Shown: positions 33,396 to 44,348, numbered from the stretch's first letter. The stretch: DNA of 64,000 nt from Protea cynaroides (GCA_028583415.1 CM053276.1:59067510-59131509), one strand, 5' to 3'. A program made the numbers and translations. The notes: generated by a model from the sequence alone, not told the origin.

Positions 33396-36300
33396 ACTCC
33401 CCCCTACTTATAAAAATTTCATCCTCGAAATTGTACGTACCTTCAGAATCAAATAAGTGAGGGTATTGCTTTCGCATAGCATTTTCTTCTTCCCATGTAA
33501 TTTCTTCCATGTCTCTACTTTTCCAGGTGACCTTAACATAGTAGATATCTCGGTTGCGTAGTCGTTGAACCTTTCGGCTGGTGATTTCAGTTGGTGTTAC
33601 TTCGAATGTCAAATCATCAATCAATTCCGATAAATCTACTGTCAACAAGTGCGTTGGATCCTTGACCTACTTCTTCAATAGGGAAATATGAAATACGTCA
33701 TGCGCACTTGACATAGATGGTGGTAGTGCTAACTGATAAGCCACTTTCCCACGCTTAGCTAAGATCTCATACGGCCCGACATATCTTGGACTTAGTTTCC
33801 CTTTTTGTCCGAACCTTTTCAATCCTCGCATAGGCGATACCTTCAAGAATATTTTATCACCTACAGCGAATTCAAGATCTCTGCGTCGAGTATCTGCATA
33901 TTGCTTCCGACGGTTCTGAGTTGTTCTCACTCTTTCCTTGATAATGTCAACCACTTGACAAGTCTCTTCAACAAACTCCGGTCCAACAATACTACGTTCT
34001 CCCACTTCATTCCAAAACAAAGGAGTTCGACACTTTCTGCCATACAGTGCTTCATAAGGTGACATCTGAATAGTAGCCTGATAGCTATTGTTATAAGCGA
34101 ACTCGATCAGTGGTAGTCTTTCATCCCATGATCTCTTGAAATCAATTACACATGCTCGTAGCATATCTTCTAGAATCGAGATTGTACGCTCTGATTGTCC
34201 AACTGTCTGTGGTTGGAACGTGGTACTGAACTTCAATGTTGTTCCCATAGCCTTTTGCAATCCCTCCCAAAACTTAGAAGTAAATCGTGGATCTCTGTCG
34301 AACACAATCCTTTCTGGTACACCGTATAGTCGAACAATGTTATCCACATACAGCTTTGCTAACATTTCCAGTGTATACTGAGGTCGTATTGGTATGAAGC
34401 GAGCTATTTTAGTCAGACGGTCTACAATCACCCAAACTGCGTCAACTACTCGAGGAGTCAGTGGTAATCCCGTGACAAAGTCCATAGTGATGCAGTCCCA
34501 TTTCCATGCTGGTTCCGGTAACAGTTGTAACAGTCCTGCGGGTCGTTGTCATTCAGCTTTTACTTTCTGACAATTTAGGCATTGAGACACGAACTTAGCT
34601 ACATCTGCTTTCATTCCTCTCCACCAATACAGTTTCTTTAAATCATGATACATTTTTGTACTTCCAGGATGTATCGAATTAATGGTGGTATGGGCTTCTT
34701 TCATCTGTCGATGTCTAATGTCCACACTTTCTGTTTCAGGTACACATATTCTTCTTTTGTATTTCAGTACTTTCTCTTCGTTCAAGGTGAACTCAGGATT
34801 AGTCCTACCTTTCTCGATATCTTCTTGTACTATTCTCAGATAAGGATCTGATTTGATAGCTGTCTTCACTTCATCCATTATATCCGGTATAATTTTCAAT
34901 ACAGCGAACATATTTGAAAATCGATGAATAAATCCTTGGTTGGCTGATCCATCCGTTGTATCTATCACATACTGCTCATTGCCGTGATTGAATACCATTC
35001 TGATAGTGCACATTGCTGTAGTTGTACTAACCTCTCCTTGAGATTTTATCATTGCCTTTCTGCTCAACGCATCTACTACTACATTAGCTTTCCCCGGATG
35101 ATACTGAATATCACAATCATAGTCCTTCAATAGTTTCAGCCATCTTCTTTGTCTCATATTCAATTCCTTATGATTAAATAAATAAGTAAGACTTTTATGG
35201 TCCGACTTAATCTGAAATTTCTCTCCGTATAGGTAATGTCTCCATATCTTGACAGTATGTACTACTGCCGCCAACTCTAGATCATGAGTGGGATAATTTT
35301 TTCATGCATCTTTAATTGTCTTGAGGCATAAGCAATTACTTTCTCTCCTTGCATAAGCATACATCCTAATCCCAGTCCTGACGCATCAGTGTATAAGGTA
35401 AATGTCTGTCCTGGAACAGGAATAGTCAAAATCAGAGCGGATATCAATCTGGTCTTTAATGTTTGGAAGCTCTTCTCACATTTATCCGTCCACACAAACT
35501 TTTCCCCTTTCTTAGTCAGACTGGTGAGAGGTACGACAATCCGGGAATAGTCTTCCATGAATCTCCGATAATAACCGGTGAGACCCAGAAAACTTTTAAT
35601 TTCTGAAACGCTCTTTGGTGCTTCCACTTTACAATAGCCTCGATCTTGCTGGGGTCCACTTTGATACCTTCTGCGGGATACTACATGGCCTAGGAAGGCG
35701 ACTTCACTTAGTCAAAACTCACACTTGATAAATTTGACATATAACTTCTCTTTCCTTAAACGCTATAGGGCGGCGTTTAGGTTCTTGATATGGGTTTCTT
35801 TGTCCTTGGAATATACCAATATATATCATCAATGAATACTATAACCTACGTATCCAACATGTCGTGGAAAACTCGGTTCATAAGTTCCATGAAAGTTGCT
35901 GGTGCGTTTGTTAATCCGAAAGACATGACCAAGAACTCATAATGTCCGTATCTGGTCCTAAAAGCTGTTTTAGGAATATCACCCTCTTTAATCTTCAACT
36001 GATGATAACCTGACCGAAGATCGGTCTTAGAAAATACCTTTGCTCCTTGCAACTGATCGAACAAGTCATCGATCCGAGGTAGTGGATATCGATTCTTGAT
36101 TGTCAGTTTATTCAATTCTCGATAGTCGATACATAATCGAACGTTGTCGTCCTTCTTCTTTATGAATAATACCGGTGTGATATACTGGGTCGAATGTAAC
36201 CCTTGTCCAGCACTTCTTGTAGTTGCACTTTCAATTCCTTCAGTTCAGTAGGAGCCATTCTATAAGGTGCTTTTGATACTGGTGCGGCTCCGGGTATAAG

Positions 36301-36872
36301 ATCTATCACAAACTCTGTGGCTCGGTCGGGTGGTAATCCTGGTAGTTCCTCTAGAAATACGTCGGAATAGTCCCACACTACATCAATATCTTCCAGTCGT
36401 GGTGCTTCCTTGGTTAGGTCGACCAATGATACTAGATACCCGACTGCCCCCTTCTCAAGGCACTTCTTAGCCTTCAGTGTTGAGAGTATGAGCTTGCGTC
36501 TACGAGAAAGTTTGGTTCCCAAAAAATTGAATTCTGCTCCTTCTTTGTCTTTGAATGTTAGCTTCTTTTCGACGCATAATAGGTTTGCAGAATACCGAGT
36601 TAACCAGTCCATTCCCAAGATGACGTCAAAGTCTGCCATCTCCAGTTGGATCAAGACTGCATCTATGGTTTTCTCGCCAATGAGGACTGGACATGGTCCA
36701 TAACCTTTCTCTAATTCCACTTCCAACCCCATTGGTGACCGTACAAGTAGTTTGTAGTCCAATGTTTTGATGGGTAGATTCAACTTCTTTCCTAATGACA
36801 CAGATATAAAGGAATGAGTAGCTTCTAAATCAAAGAGTACTCTGGCGGGTACGCCATTTATAGGTACGATAC
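33391..36872 (-). pseudogene. T2 pol, broken
   Basis: Same domain order as T1. Protease active site reads DLEA (36820-36831) instead of DSGA, which would abolish activity. RT is split: N-terminal part within 36160-36801, YRELN-to-GLTNAPATF part at 35846-36115, thumb and connection 35277-35627, RNase H and HHCC 34549-35274. The integrase core with Asp, Asp, Glu and the GPY-type segment is at 33667-34485, and the chromodomain-like end at 33391-33648. Frameshifts lie near 36160, 35840, 35640 and 35280; stops lie near 34549 and 33665. Confidence 0.9.
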
Positions 36873-36942
36873 CTGTGATTTATTTTTACTTAGTCTACAT
36901 GCTCATACAATGTAATTACAACTAAAATGGTTTCATTCATAC
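36873..36942 (-). other. putative 70-nt intron between T2 gag and pol
   Basis: Bounded by GTATGA..TCACAG on the minus strand. Joining the flanks gives an open ..TG-IVPINGVPARVLFD-type passage from Gag into protease. T3 has the same sites but 69 nt, and joining restores frame in both. T1 has the same sites, interrupted by T2. RNA evidence is lacking. Confidence 0.55.
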
Positions 36943-38185
36943 CTGTGACCACATCGGGTGATGCGGCAGCATCCTCGGATGTAACAGCATATACTCGTCC
37001 TTGATGTACTTGGTTCTTGGGCTTAGGACACTCCCTTATCATATGTCCCACTTGATTGCAGTTGTAACATCTCGGACCTTCAAAATTTGGCTTTGGTTGC
37101 TGTTGCGTTACCGGAGTAGTCTTGGATGCAGCAGTAAAGCCTTGAGCACGGAAGGGTTTAAATGTCTTGTTGTTCCCTCCGTTATAGGCGTTTCCGACTA
37201 GCCTTTTTATGCCTCTGTTCTGTGTAAAGTAGCTTTCCTTCTGGCTCGATTCTATGACTCGAGCAATTTAGACAGCTTCATTATATATCTTCTTTTCCAA
37301 GCCCAGAACGTGCTCTCTGATGCTTCCTCTCAGTCCCGTGACAAACCTACCGGTCTTAGTGTCTTCTTCCTGCAGGCTGAGTGGTGCAAAGAAATACAGC
37401 TCTTCGTAACGCTGTTGATATGCATCCACGGACATCTGTCCCTGATATAAACTCAGGAATTCCTTCTCCATAGAATCTCTAAAGCTTCGGGGAAAATACT
37501 TATCGAAGAACGCTTCTTTATAGATAGCCCAAGTCAGTAGGGCGTGCTTGGTCAATAGGTAAGTCCTAGTAGATTTCCACCAATGATGTGCGTCACCCTT
37601 TAGCATGAAGGTGGCACATAGTACTTTTTCTTCTTCAGTGATAGTCATCATAAGAAAGTTTCTCTCCATCTCGTCGATCCAATGTGCTGGCCATAACGGA
37701 TCCGATGGTTTACCGTTAAATTCCTTGGGCTTCATCTTCAGAAATCTCTCAACCAGTCGAGAGTGATCCAGCTGATTTTGGGGGTATGCCCCAAACATGG
37801 GTTGTGGATACTGATAGTTAACCTAAGCTGCTTCCGAACCTGGTACTGGAATCTGTGCAGCTGATGGTTGAGGTGTTTGAGGTACTGGGTGGTTACCCAC
37901 CGGTGCTGCACTGGCTTGTCCCGTCTGCATGGGTGTAGCATGTGTGGTTTGGAACCTAATTCCCATTGCAACTTTCATTTGAGCTTGTGCGTGTTGCATC
38001 TGTTGCAGCTGCTATGCTAAATTCATCACCACTGTTGCTAACTCTGGTGGTGGAGGTGGCAAGTTTGTAGGATTTGCCTGATCTGGGTTTTCTGGTACAT
38101 ATATATTCTCCTGGTTAGTTTCCTCCACAGGTGGTGGTGGTGGAACTGCATTTCGGCTCTGTCTGGTTACTCTACGTCCAGACAT
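36943..38185 (-). pseudogene. T2 gag, broken
   Basis: Starts MSGRRVTRQSRN at 38183-38185. Pro-rich N-terminus, then the retrotransposon gag core LVERFLKMKPKEFNG, PLWPAHWIDEMERNF, LKGDAHHWWKS and EFLSLYQGQMSVDAY, then a basic region and a zinc knuckle CYNCNQVGHMIRECP near 37060. In-frame stops occur in the N-terminal Gln-rich part (about 38014), near 37830 and near 37268, so no full Gag is made. Confidence 0.85.
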
Positions 38186-38198
38186 AATTTCTTCTGAG

Positions 38199-38211
38199 AT
38201 TGGTGGTGCCT
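38199..38211 (-). promoter_or_regulatory. splice-acceptor-like tract upstream of T2 gag
   Basis: GATGATTTTCAG|GC on the minus strand, 20-30 bases before the gag ATG. The equivalent TGATTTCAG|GT is present before gag in T1 (about 44227-44238) and T3 (about 53873-53884). Splicing here would remove the long leader that contains the antisense gene. No donor was identified with confidence. Confidence 0.4.
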
Positions 38212-38325
38212 GAAAATCATCAAAATAGGTGAGACAATCATTTATACTTCATGTAGGCATGTTAACCGATGTAAAATTCCAAAATTTCCAGCTCATTTTA
38301 TGAAAAATACTATCTTTTCTATGCA

Positions 38326-38515
38326 GGGTCGATGGTATGTCCGACCCTCAGTATCCGACCCTGAGAATGACCTGTTCTTCCCGAGAGCTGAGGGTCGATG
38401 GGTATCCGACCCTCAGTATCCGACCCTGGGTTTTCTGTCAGATTCCCGAGAGCCGAGGGTCGATGGGAGGGTCGATCCGAGGGTCGATGGTCCTGGTCGA
38501 ATTGTCTGACCCTCA
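38326..38515. repeat. GGGTCGA/TCGACCC motif cluster at the antisense-gene 5' end (T2)
   Basis: GGGTCGATGG and CCGACCCTC occur many times in both orientations. The same kind of cluster lies in each LTR and at the equivalent place in T1 (44349-44545) and T3 (53996-54195). Confidence 0.75.
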
Positions 38516-38668
38516 GACCAAAAATCAGACCTTTAAGATCCGATTCTGGGTTCATTCTCTCTTATTTCCCTCCCGTTTTGACTCGTCTCACCTCTGAGTT
38601 GCTACAGTGCCACTCCGCTATTTTTGTCAATTTGGATCCGTGTTTCAACATCAACATCATCCCTACAG

Positions 38669-39100
38669 GTATGTTTTTTCATTTTTACCTGTTTTTAGGT
38701 TTTCATTTCTAGGTTTTGGTCCAATTAACCCGTATTCTTCAAATTAAACTTTTTCCAACCGTAAAAATTCGATTTTTATTTGGGGGCTTTTGTTATTGGT
38801 ATCTCGAGGAACGAAATCCCTCAAAAAAATTTTAAGTTTCATCGGTTGGTTATCGAGAACTTGGATTTTTGCTATTTTGCCCTAATTTGTCAAAATTTTC
38901 GATTTCTTGAAATTTCTTCAAATTGGACCTCATTAGTTAAAATTTCCTACTGTATGTGTGTTGTAGGATATGTTAGAACCTACGTAAGTCCTCCTGCCCA
39001 CGTGTATGGGTGACAAGTGAGGCTTTTGGCCACTTACGTCGTTATAATGTCAAATTTTGGATTTTTATCCTATTAACTCATTATCTGTTTTTCTTTGCAG
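38669..39100 (+). other. putative 5' UTR intron of the T2 antisense gene
   Basis: Donor CTACAG|GTATGT and acceptor TTTCTTTGCAG|ATACC, five bases before the ATG. The T1 copy keeps GT and AG (44705-45145); the T3 copy keeps GT (54354) but has TGCAT instead of TGCAG. Both donor and acceptor contexts fit plant introns. Confidence 0.55.
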
Positions 39101-39105
39101 ATACC

Positions 39106-40314
39106 ATGGCTCGTACTAAGGTACCCAGAGTTCGTGATCCGCTTCGCTTTCGCTCCAATGAAGCCAAGGCACAGTATGCCCACTACGCTCGTAAGAAAGT
39201 AAAGGGTGGTCGTATGGTGAACTTGGCTGAGCTAGCCCTGTTCAATGTGGAGAGAGCATTTGGTGATATGGGGTGGCTCCCTATCATCACTTATGACGCG
39301 TGCACATGCTCGGATTTAGTGCGACAGTTTTATTGTAATCTCCAGGTGGTGGGGGATTACAATGATGTGGATAGGGGTCACGAGCTACGCATCACTAGCT
39401 ATGTAAAGGGAGTGAACATTTCATTTGACTATTGGCAGCTGGCCGATCTACTGGGCATTCCCTATGATGGCCCTATGGTTTACTGTGCGCCTGGAGAGCC
39501 CCAGTTTATTTCCATGGAGATGAGGGCTGAGATTGATAGTCAGCTGCTACGACCTGATCGCTGGCAGATGAGAGCTTGTTATATGCGTCCAGCTCCACGG
39601 GTCTTCTGCAAGATTATCCAGCATAATCTGATTCCGCAGAGTGGCCATTACGAGAGGGTTTCTCAGCTGGCCCAGTATCTGTTGTACAGCATATGCACTA
39701 GGCAGCCCGTCTTCCTTCCTTACATCATCATACGGACTATGATCAGTGCCACACTGCCCAGTCATAGGGGTAATCTACCCTATGGACGTATGATCACTGT
39801 TCTGCTTACTCGCCTGGGGGTTGATTTGGTGGATGAGAAGATTCAGGAGAAAACCTTCTCGTCGCCTCTAGATTGGGAGGCTATCTACAAGATGGGTATG
39901 CGGGATGCCCAAGTCAGTGACGAGGAGAGGAACGAGATGGTGCGCCCTCACACTCGCATCGAGATTGCTGACGCTGAGGCAGCTGCTGCCGCTGCTAGAG
40001 CTCATGTTGATCCTGCCGATGATGATGACCGCATGTATATGGATGTCGACTCGATACCATCGCCTTTACCTACGCATGCGGCTGGAGTTGGTACTTCTTC
40101 TGCGGCGGATCCTGCACCTAAGACTGGTCCTTCTTATGCGGCTGGTCCTTCACGCCCACCTTCTGATATGATGGAGATGTTGCATGAGATCAGAGAGGCT
40201 CAGCGCAGATCTGATCTGAGGATGGAGGAGTTGTTGGACGCCCAGCGTCAGACAGATCAGCGGGTGGCTGATCTTACAGCTAGTCTTCAGGCGACTCAGA
40301 CCCAGGTGGTCTAG
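39106..40314 (+). CDS. antisense accessory gene of T2 (plant-transposon-protein-like domain)
   Basis: An uninterrupted 402-residue frame running opposite to gag-pol, between gag and the primer-binding site. I chose MARTKVPR (39106) rather than the in-frame ATG at 39010, because a splice acceptor precedes it and the T1 and T3 copies start at the same place. A basic N-terminus is followed by a globular part of about 40-260: ERAFGDMGWLP, LVRQFYCNLQV, ITSYVKGV.ISFDY.QLADLLGIP, NLIPQSGHYERV and YGRMITVLLTRLGVDL. This layout resembles the putative plant transposon protein domain found in many plant retroelement-linked ORFs (family recollection, unverified). An Ala/Asp-rich linker and a coiled-coil-like tail (EMLHEIREAQRRSDLRMEEL) follow. 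The biochemical role is unknown. Confidence 0.75.
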   Translation: MARTKVPRVRDPLRFRSNEAKAQYAHYARKKVKGGRMVNLAELALFNVERAFGDMGWLPIITYDACTCSDLVRQFYCNLQVVGDYNDVDRGHELRITSYVKGVNISFDYWQLADLLGIPYDGPMVYCAPGEPQFISMEMRAEIDSQLLRPDRWQMRACYMRPAPRVFCKIIQHNLIPQSGHYERVSQLAQYLLYSICTRQPVFLPYIIIRTMISATLPSHRGNLPYGRMITVLLTRLGVDLVDEKIQEKTFSSPLDWEAIYKMGMRDAQVSDEERNEMVRPHTRIEIADAEAAAAAARAHVDPADDDDRMYMDVDSIPSPLPTHAAGVGTSSAADPAPKTGPSYAAGPSRPPSDMMEMLHEIREAQRRSDLRMEELLDAQRQTDQRVADLTASLQATQTQVV

Positions 40315-40389
40315 TTGACCAGAGTCTATGCCAAGGACTATGACAGAGACCACGAGGCACCGCCTCCTCCTTTACCTCCAGCTTCTTGA
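40315..40389 (+). other. in-frame extension after the TAG of the antisense gene
   Basis: After TAG 40312-40314 the same frame stays open for 24 codons (LTRVYAKDYDRDHEAPPPP.. to PPAS) and ends at TGA 40387-40389. T1 has the same TAG and the same 75-base extension without indels (46339-46413). This is either stop readthrough or an ancestral nonsense change shared by descent. Confidence 0.45.
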
Positions 40390-40647
40390 GTGTATCTTTT
40401 CCCTTGTACTACAGAGTAACTGTCCGGGTTGTGGACTGTACTCTGCTTTAGTTATGTATATACATTTGTGTCTCTCATATTGTATGTAAAATTGTTTCTC
40501 TTTAGTAGATGCATTATTCTCTTTTTAAATTTGGTCTCAACCATCACTTGTGCTTATAGTATGTTTGTATTAAAGTTTTTACTTTTATCCTATCTCAGTT
40601 CACAATTGTCTTGAATGTATGCTAGTTCAACGGACAAGGCCTGAGAT
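40390..40647 (+). other. 3' UTR-like region of the antisense gene (T2)
   Basis: Conserved with the T1 copy (46414-46742), where an AT microsatellite has expanded. No frame of note. It leads directly into the primer-binding site and LTR. Confidence 0.4.
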
Positions 40648-40659
40648 GCTCTGATACCA
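40648..40659 (-). promoter_or_regulatory. T2 primer-binding site (initiator tRNA-Met)
   Basis: TGGTATCAGAGC on the minus strand, three bases inside the 5' LTR; complementary to the 3' end of plant initiator tRNA-Met, as in most plant LTR elements. Confidence 0.9.
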
Positions 40660-40662
40660 AGT

Positions 40663-42930
40663 TGTCACACCTCAATTCCACACTATTCAGAATGGTGTGA
40701 GGAACCGCTAACAACCAACGGTTCAATCAGGATCTCGAGTAGGCTATATCCGTGTTATCTAAACTCCATACATCCACATAAATAATCAGAGTAAATAAAA
40801 CAAATAGCGGAAGTCTTATAATAAAATGAACTGAGAATCTATTGTGATATCAATATTTAAATAACGAAATTATTCTGTATCAACTAAGACATAAATAAAT
40901 AAATATCCAATACATGTCTTTAATAAATCCAAATAAATAAACTAAAAATATAATCGAATACACATGAGTTGCACTCGCAAGAGATGTCATGTGTATCCAC
41001 TTCATCTTCAGCTACCATCGCTGCAACGTTCCCGTACTCTAGAGCATTTATATAATCTTCAACGGTTAAACCTACATCATAAACTAAAAATATTCGACGT
41101 CAAAGGGTGAGCACACATCATGGCTCAGTGAGCAACCAAAACAATGCAATAATACATATGCATGCAATCAATTTATATCTTTGGTCCGGTTTAAAGTTTG
41201 CACTATGTTATAGAAAGGATAGGTGGCCATCGCACCTCAATACACAAGTATGTGGATACGCCCAATGACTCCTGCACTGTCGCCCACAGCACCCAAAATG
41301 GCACAATATACACCCCATGAAAATGGCATGGCTGTACCGGTTGATACCATACCAACAAATAAACCCCTGCTGGCTAGGGTTGCAAACTGGGCTCGCAACT
41401 AACCAATCCTAATGCCAAACAGTGTATCCAAGGCCTCACCCCAGCATCCCTCAGAACATCCATAGAGATAGAGCTAAGGCTCCCCGGAAGAGTCAGAGAC
41501 TACAAGGACCGAGACCACCTCCCCTGATGCTCTACGACATAATAGTTCTGCTAAGGTAATGGCGATACGACGACATCAGTGGACATGACTTAAGTAGACC
41601 ATGGTACAATATACACCCCATGAAAAACGATCATGGTTGTACCGGTTGATACCATCCCTATCCTCACCATATACACTGGCCAAACACAAACATTCACATG
41701 CCTATTCCTACTCATCATCATCATCATCATGTTATAAGCAGTAAAGTAAATATGCATGAACAATTAATAGAAATATTGGATGGCATGTTGAATGCACACA
41801 CAAGTATACACGCATAGAATCAATATGGCATTGGACTCAAGAAGTAAAATAGTTTATTATTAACCAGTTAGTTTAGGTCTTGTTCCCTCACCTTAGCTTG
41901 CTAATAGATACTCTTCCAAGCTTTAGAATCACCTTTATAATGTTATTATATTGCTAGAAGACCTAACAAAGCCGATAAAATTTAATTAAAATTTATTCAG
42001 AATTTAAAAACCATTCTGTTAACTGAGGATCGGAGGTAGGGTCGAAGTCATGATCGACCCTAGGTGTGACCCTCCCCAATCTGGACTTCTCGAACACTGA
42101 GGGTCGATCCTCAGGATCACATAGGGTCGGATGGTCATCGACCCTCTGTGCGACCCTCGGTGGATTTTGGTCAATTTCCCTCCTTTTAGTCCAACCTTCG
42201 TGTTTGGGGTCCTATGGCTTTCTCCTACAGTCCATTCAACATTCATTCCATGGTCTAGAACCATGAATCATCCACCTAGATAGCTTTCATGTAATCTCCC
42301 ATAGTTTTTATGAAAACCTAACCATGGGTTAATGGTTTGGGTTTCTCCGAGATCATACTCTCATCATTATCTAACCTAAGGTCTGCAGAAACTCATGGAA
42401 TTAGTATCCATACTTGAGAAGATTACTCCCTCTCTACAACTCTTCTCCTTTTTGCTATCTTCTTTTCCTTGCTTCTCTTCTTCTCCTTTTCCTTCTCTTC
42501 TCTTTCTCTCAATTCAATTAGGGTTGTAAAAGGAGTGAAAGAGGCTTAGGGACGTCCTTTAAATAGAGTAGAAACATCCTAAAATAAGTCCCTTTGAGAT
42601 TAGGAAAGAATCCAAATTAAAAATTAGGAAATTTCTTAATTTCAGTTTCGACAGCAACTGAGGGTCGATGGGAGGGTCGATGATCCCGTCGACCCTAGGG
42701 TTCCTAAGGTGTCCGACCCTCCCTATAAAACTGAGGGTCTGACTTTCTGTCTTGGGGGGTCCGACCCACCTTTGCTGGGAATGCGACCCTCCCCTTAAAT
42801 TGAATGTTTTAGGGTCGATTTGATACCTGGGATCATGATCTCCTTCACGCCCTTGGTCTATTTGACTCAACCATGATGGGTAAACCTATTCAAGGTGATA
42901 AGACCGGGTTAGTTTGATATGGGTCTTATA
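40663..42930 (-). repeat. T2 5' LTR
   Basis: 2268 bases, paired with 31129-33395. TATA-like CTATTTAAAG at 42557-42566. GGGTCGA clusters at about 42030-42170 and 42660-42800. Confidence 0.9.
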
Positions 42931-42935
42931 GTAAG
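42931..42935. repeat. TSD GTAAG, right of nested element T2
   Basis: Matches 31124-31128; after it the T1 gag-pol intron and gag resume. Confidence 0.95.
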
Positions 42936-42941
42936 TCATAC

Positions 42942-44202
42942 CTGTAACCACATCAGGCGATGCGGCAGCATCCTCGGATGTAACCACGTAAACTCATCCT
43001 TGATGTAGCTGCTTCTTGGGCTTCGGACATTCCCTTGCTATATATCCCACTTGGTTGTAGTTAAAACATTTTATCCCTTCAGTAATTGGCTACTATTGCT
43101 GTTGAACTACGGGAATAATCTTGGTCGCAGCAGTAAAGCCTTGAGCATGGAAGGGTTTGAATGTCTTGTTATTCCCTCTGTTATAAGAATTTCCAGCTGG
43201 CCTTTTGATACCTCTGTTTTTCATGAAATAACTCTCCTTTTGGCTCGATTCTATAACTCGAGCAATTTGTGCTGCTTCATTATAGATTTTCTTTTCATGT
43301 CCCAGAACGTGCTCACGGATGCTTCCCTTAAGTTCCATGATGAACCTTCGGGTCTTTGTGTTTTCCTCTTGCATACTAGTGGGTGCAAGAAGAACAACTC
43401 TTCATAACGCTGTTGATACGCATCCACGGTCATCTGTCCCTGATATAAACTCAGGAACTCTCTTTCCATAGAATCTCTGAAACTTCTTGAAAAGTACTTC
43501 TCAAAGAACGTCTCCTTATAAATATCCCAAGTCAATTGGGCGTGCTTTATAAGTGAATACGCTCTGGTGGACCTCCACCAATGGTGTACATCTCCTTTCA
43601 GCGTAAAGGTGGCACACAATACTTTCTCTTCTTCATTTAATGTCATTATCATAAAATTTCTTTCCATTTCGTCAACCCAGTGTGCCGGCCATAAAGGATC
43701 TGCTGGCTTGCCATTAAATTCTCTAGGCTTTAATTTCAGAAAACGCTCCACCAGTCTGGAGTGGTCTAGTGGCTGTGGGATATACGCCCCATACATAGGT
43801 GGTTGGTATTGATATCCACCTTGAGCTATTCTAGGATTCGGTACTTGAGCCTGCATGATAGGAGTCTGAGGTGCGTGGGGTACTGTGTTACTTCCCCCGG
43901 GTGCTGCGCTTGCCTGTCCAGCTGGCATTGGAGGTGTTTGTGAAGCTGGAAGAGTTATGCCTATGGCTGCTTAGATAGTAGCTTGTGCCTGTTGCATCTG
44001 TTGCAGCTGTTGGGCCAAGTTCATTACGACTGTGGCCAAGTCTGTAGGTGGAGCTGGCAGATTGGTAGGATTTGCCTACCCATTTATGACGGATGGTGCC
44101 GTGTTCATGTTCTCCTGTGTTTTCGGGTGTGTCTGGTTGTCTCCCCCCCACCGGTGGTGGGATAGAGTTACGGCTCTGTCTGGTTGCTCTACGTCCCGCC
44201 AT
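42942..44202 (-). pseudogene. T1 gag, broken
   Basis: Start MAGRRATRQSRN at 44200-44202. A frameshift lies soon after the N-terminal Pro-rich part; the core (LVERFLKLKPREFNG, WVDEMERNF, FTLKGDVHHWWRS, EFLSLYQGQMTVDAY) is open in 43251-43928. A second frameshift at about 43385 moves the rest to 43093-43374. The zinc knuckle near 43050 reads C-F-N-Y..G-Y..C, losing one Cys and the His. Separated from its pol by nested T2. Confidence 0.85.
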
Positions 44203-44348
44203 TAATTAATCTGCTAGTGGGATTACCTGAAATCATTGAACACGAGAGACAATCATTAAATACTTCATTCTCATATTTTAGATCCACTAAGAAATGCAAA
44301 TTTCAAATTTTTTAGATCATTCTAACGAAAATGCTATGTTTCACTGCA

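Larger units (their letters stand above)
31129..42930 (-). mobile_element. nested Tekay-type element T2, full length but broken
   Basis: 11.8-kb element: 3' LTR 31129-33395, PPT 33396-33407, pol 33391-36872, short intron 36873-36942, gag 36943-38185, antisense gene about 38530-40389, PBS 40648-40659, 5' LTR 40663-42930. The TSD is GTAAG. It sits in the gag-pol intron of T1. The two LTRs differ at roughly 9-10 of the first 200 positions by eye, so insertion is not recent. The last bases of the 5' LTR read CTTATA instead of CTTACA. Confidence 0.93.

Noticed and set aside
39010..39105. Upstream ATG of the antisense gene adding 32 residues
   Set aside because: The added part lies within a predicted intron (acceptor TTTGCAG ends at 39100) and is not kept in the T1 or T3 copies.
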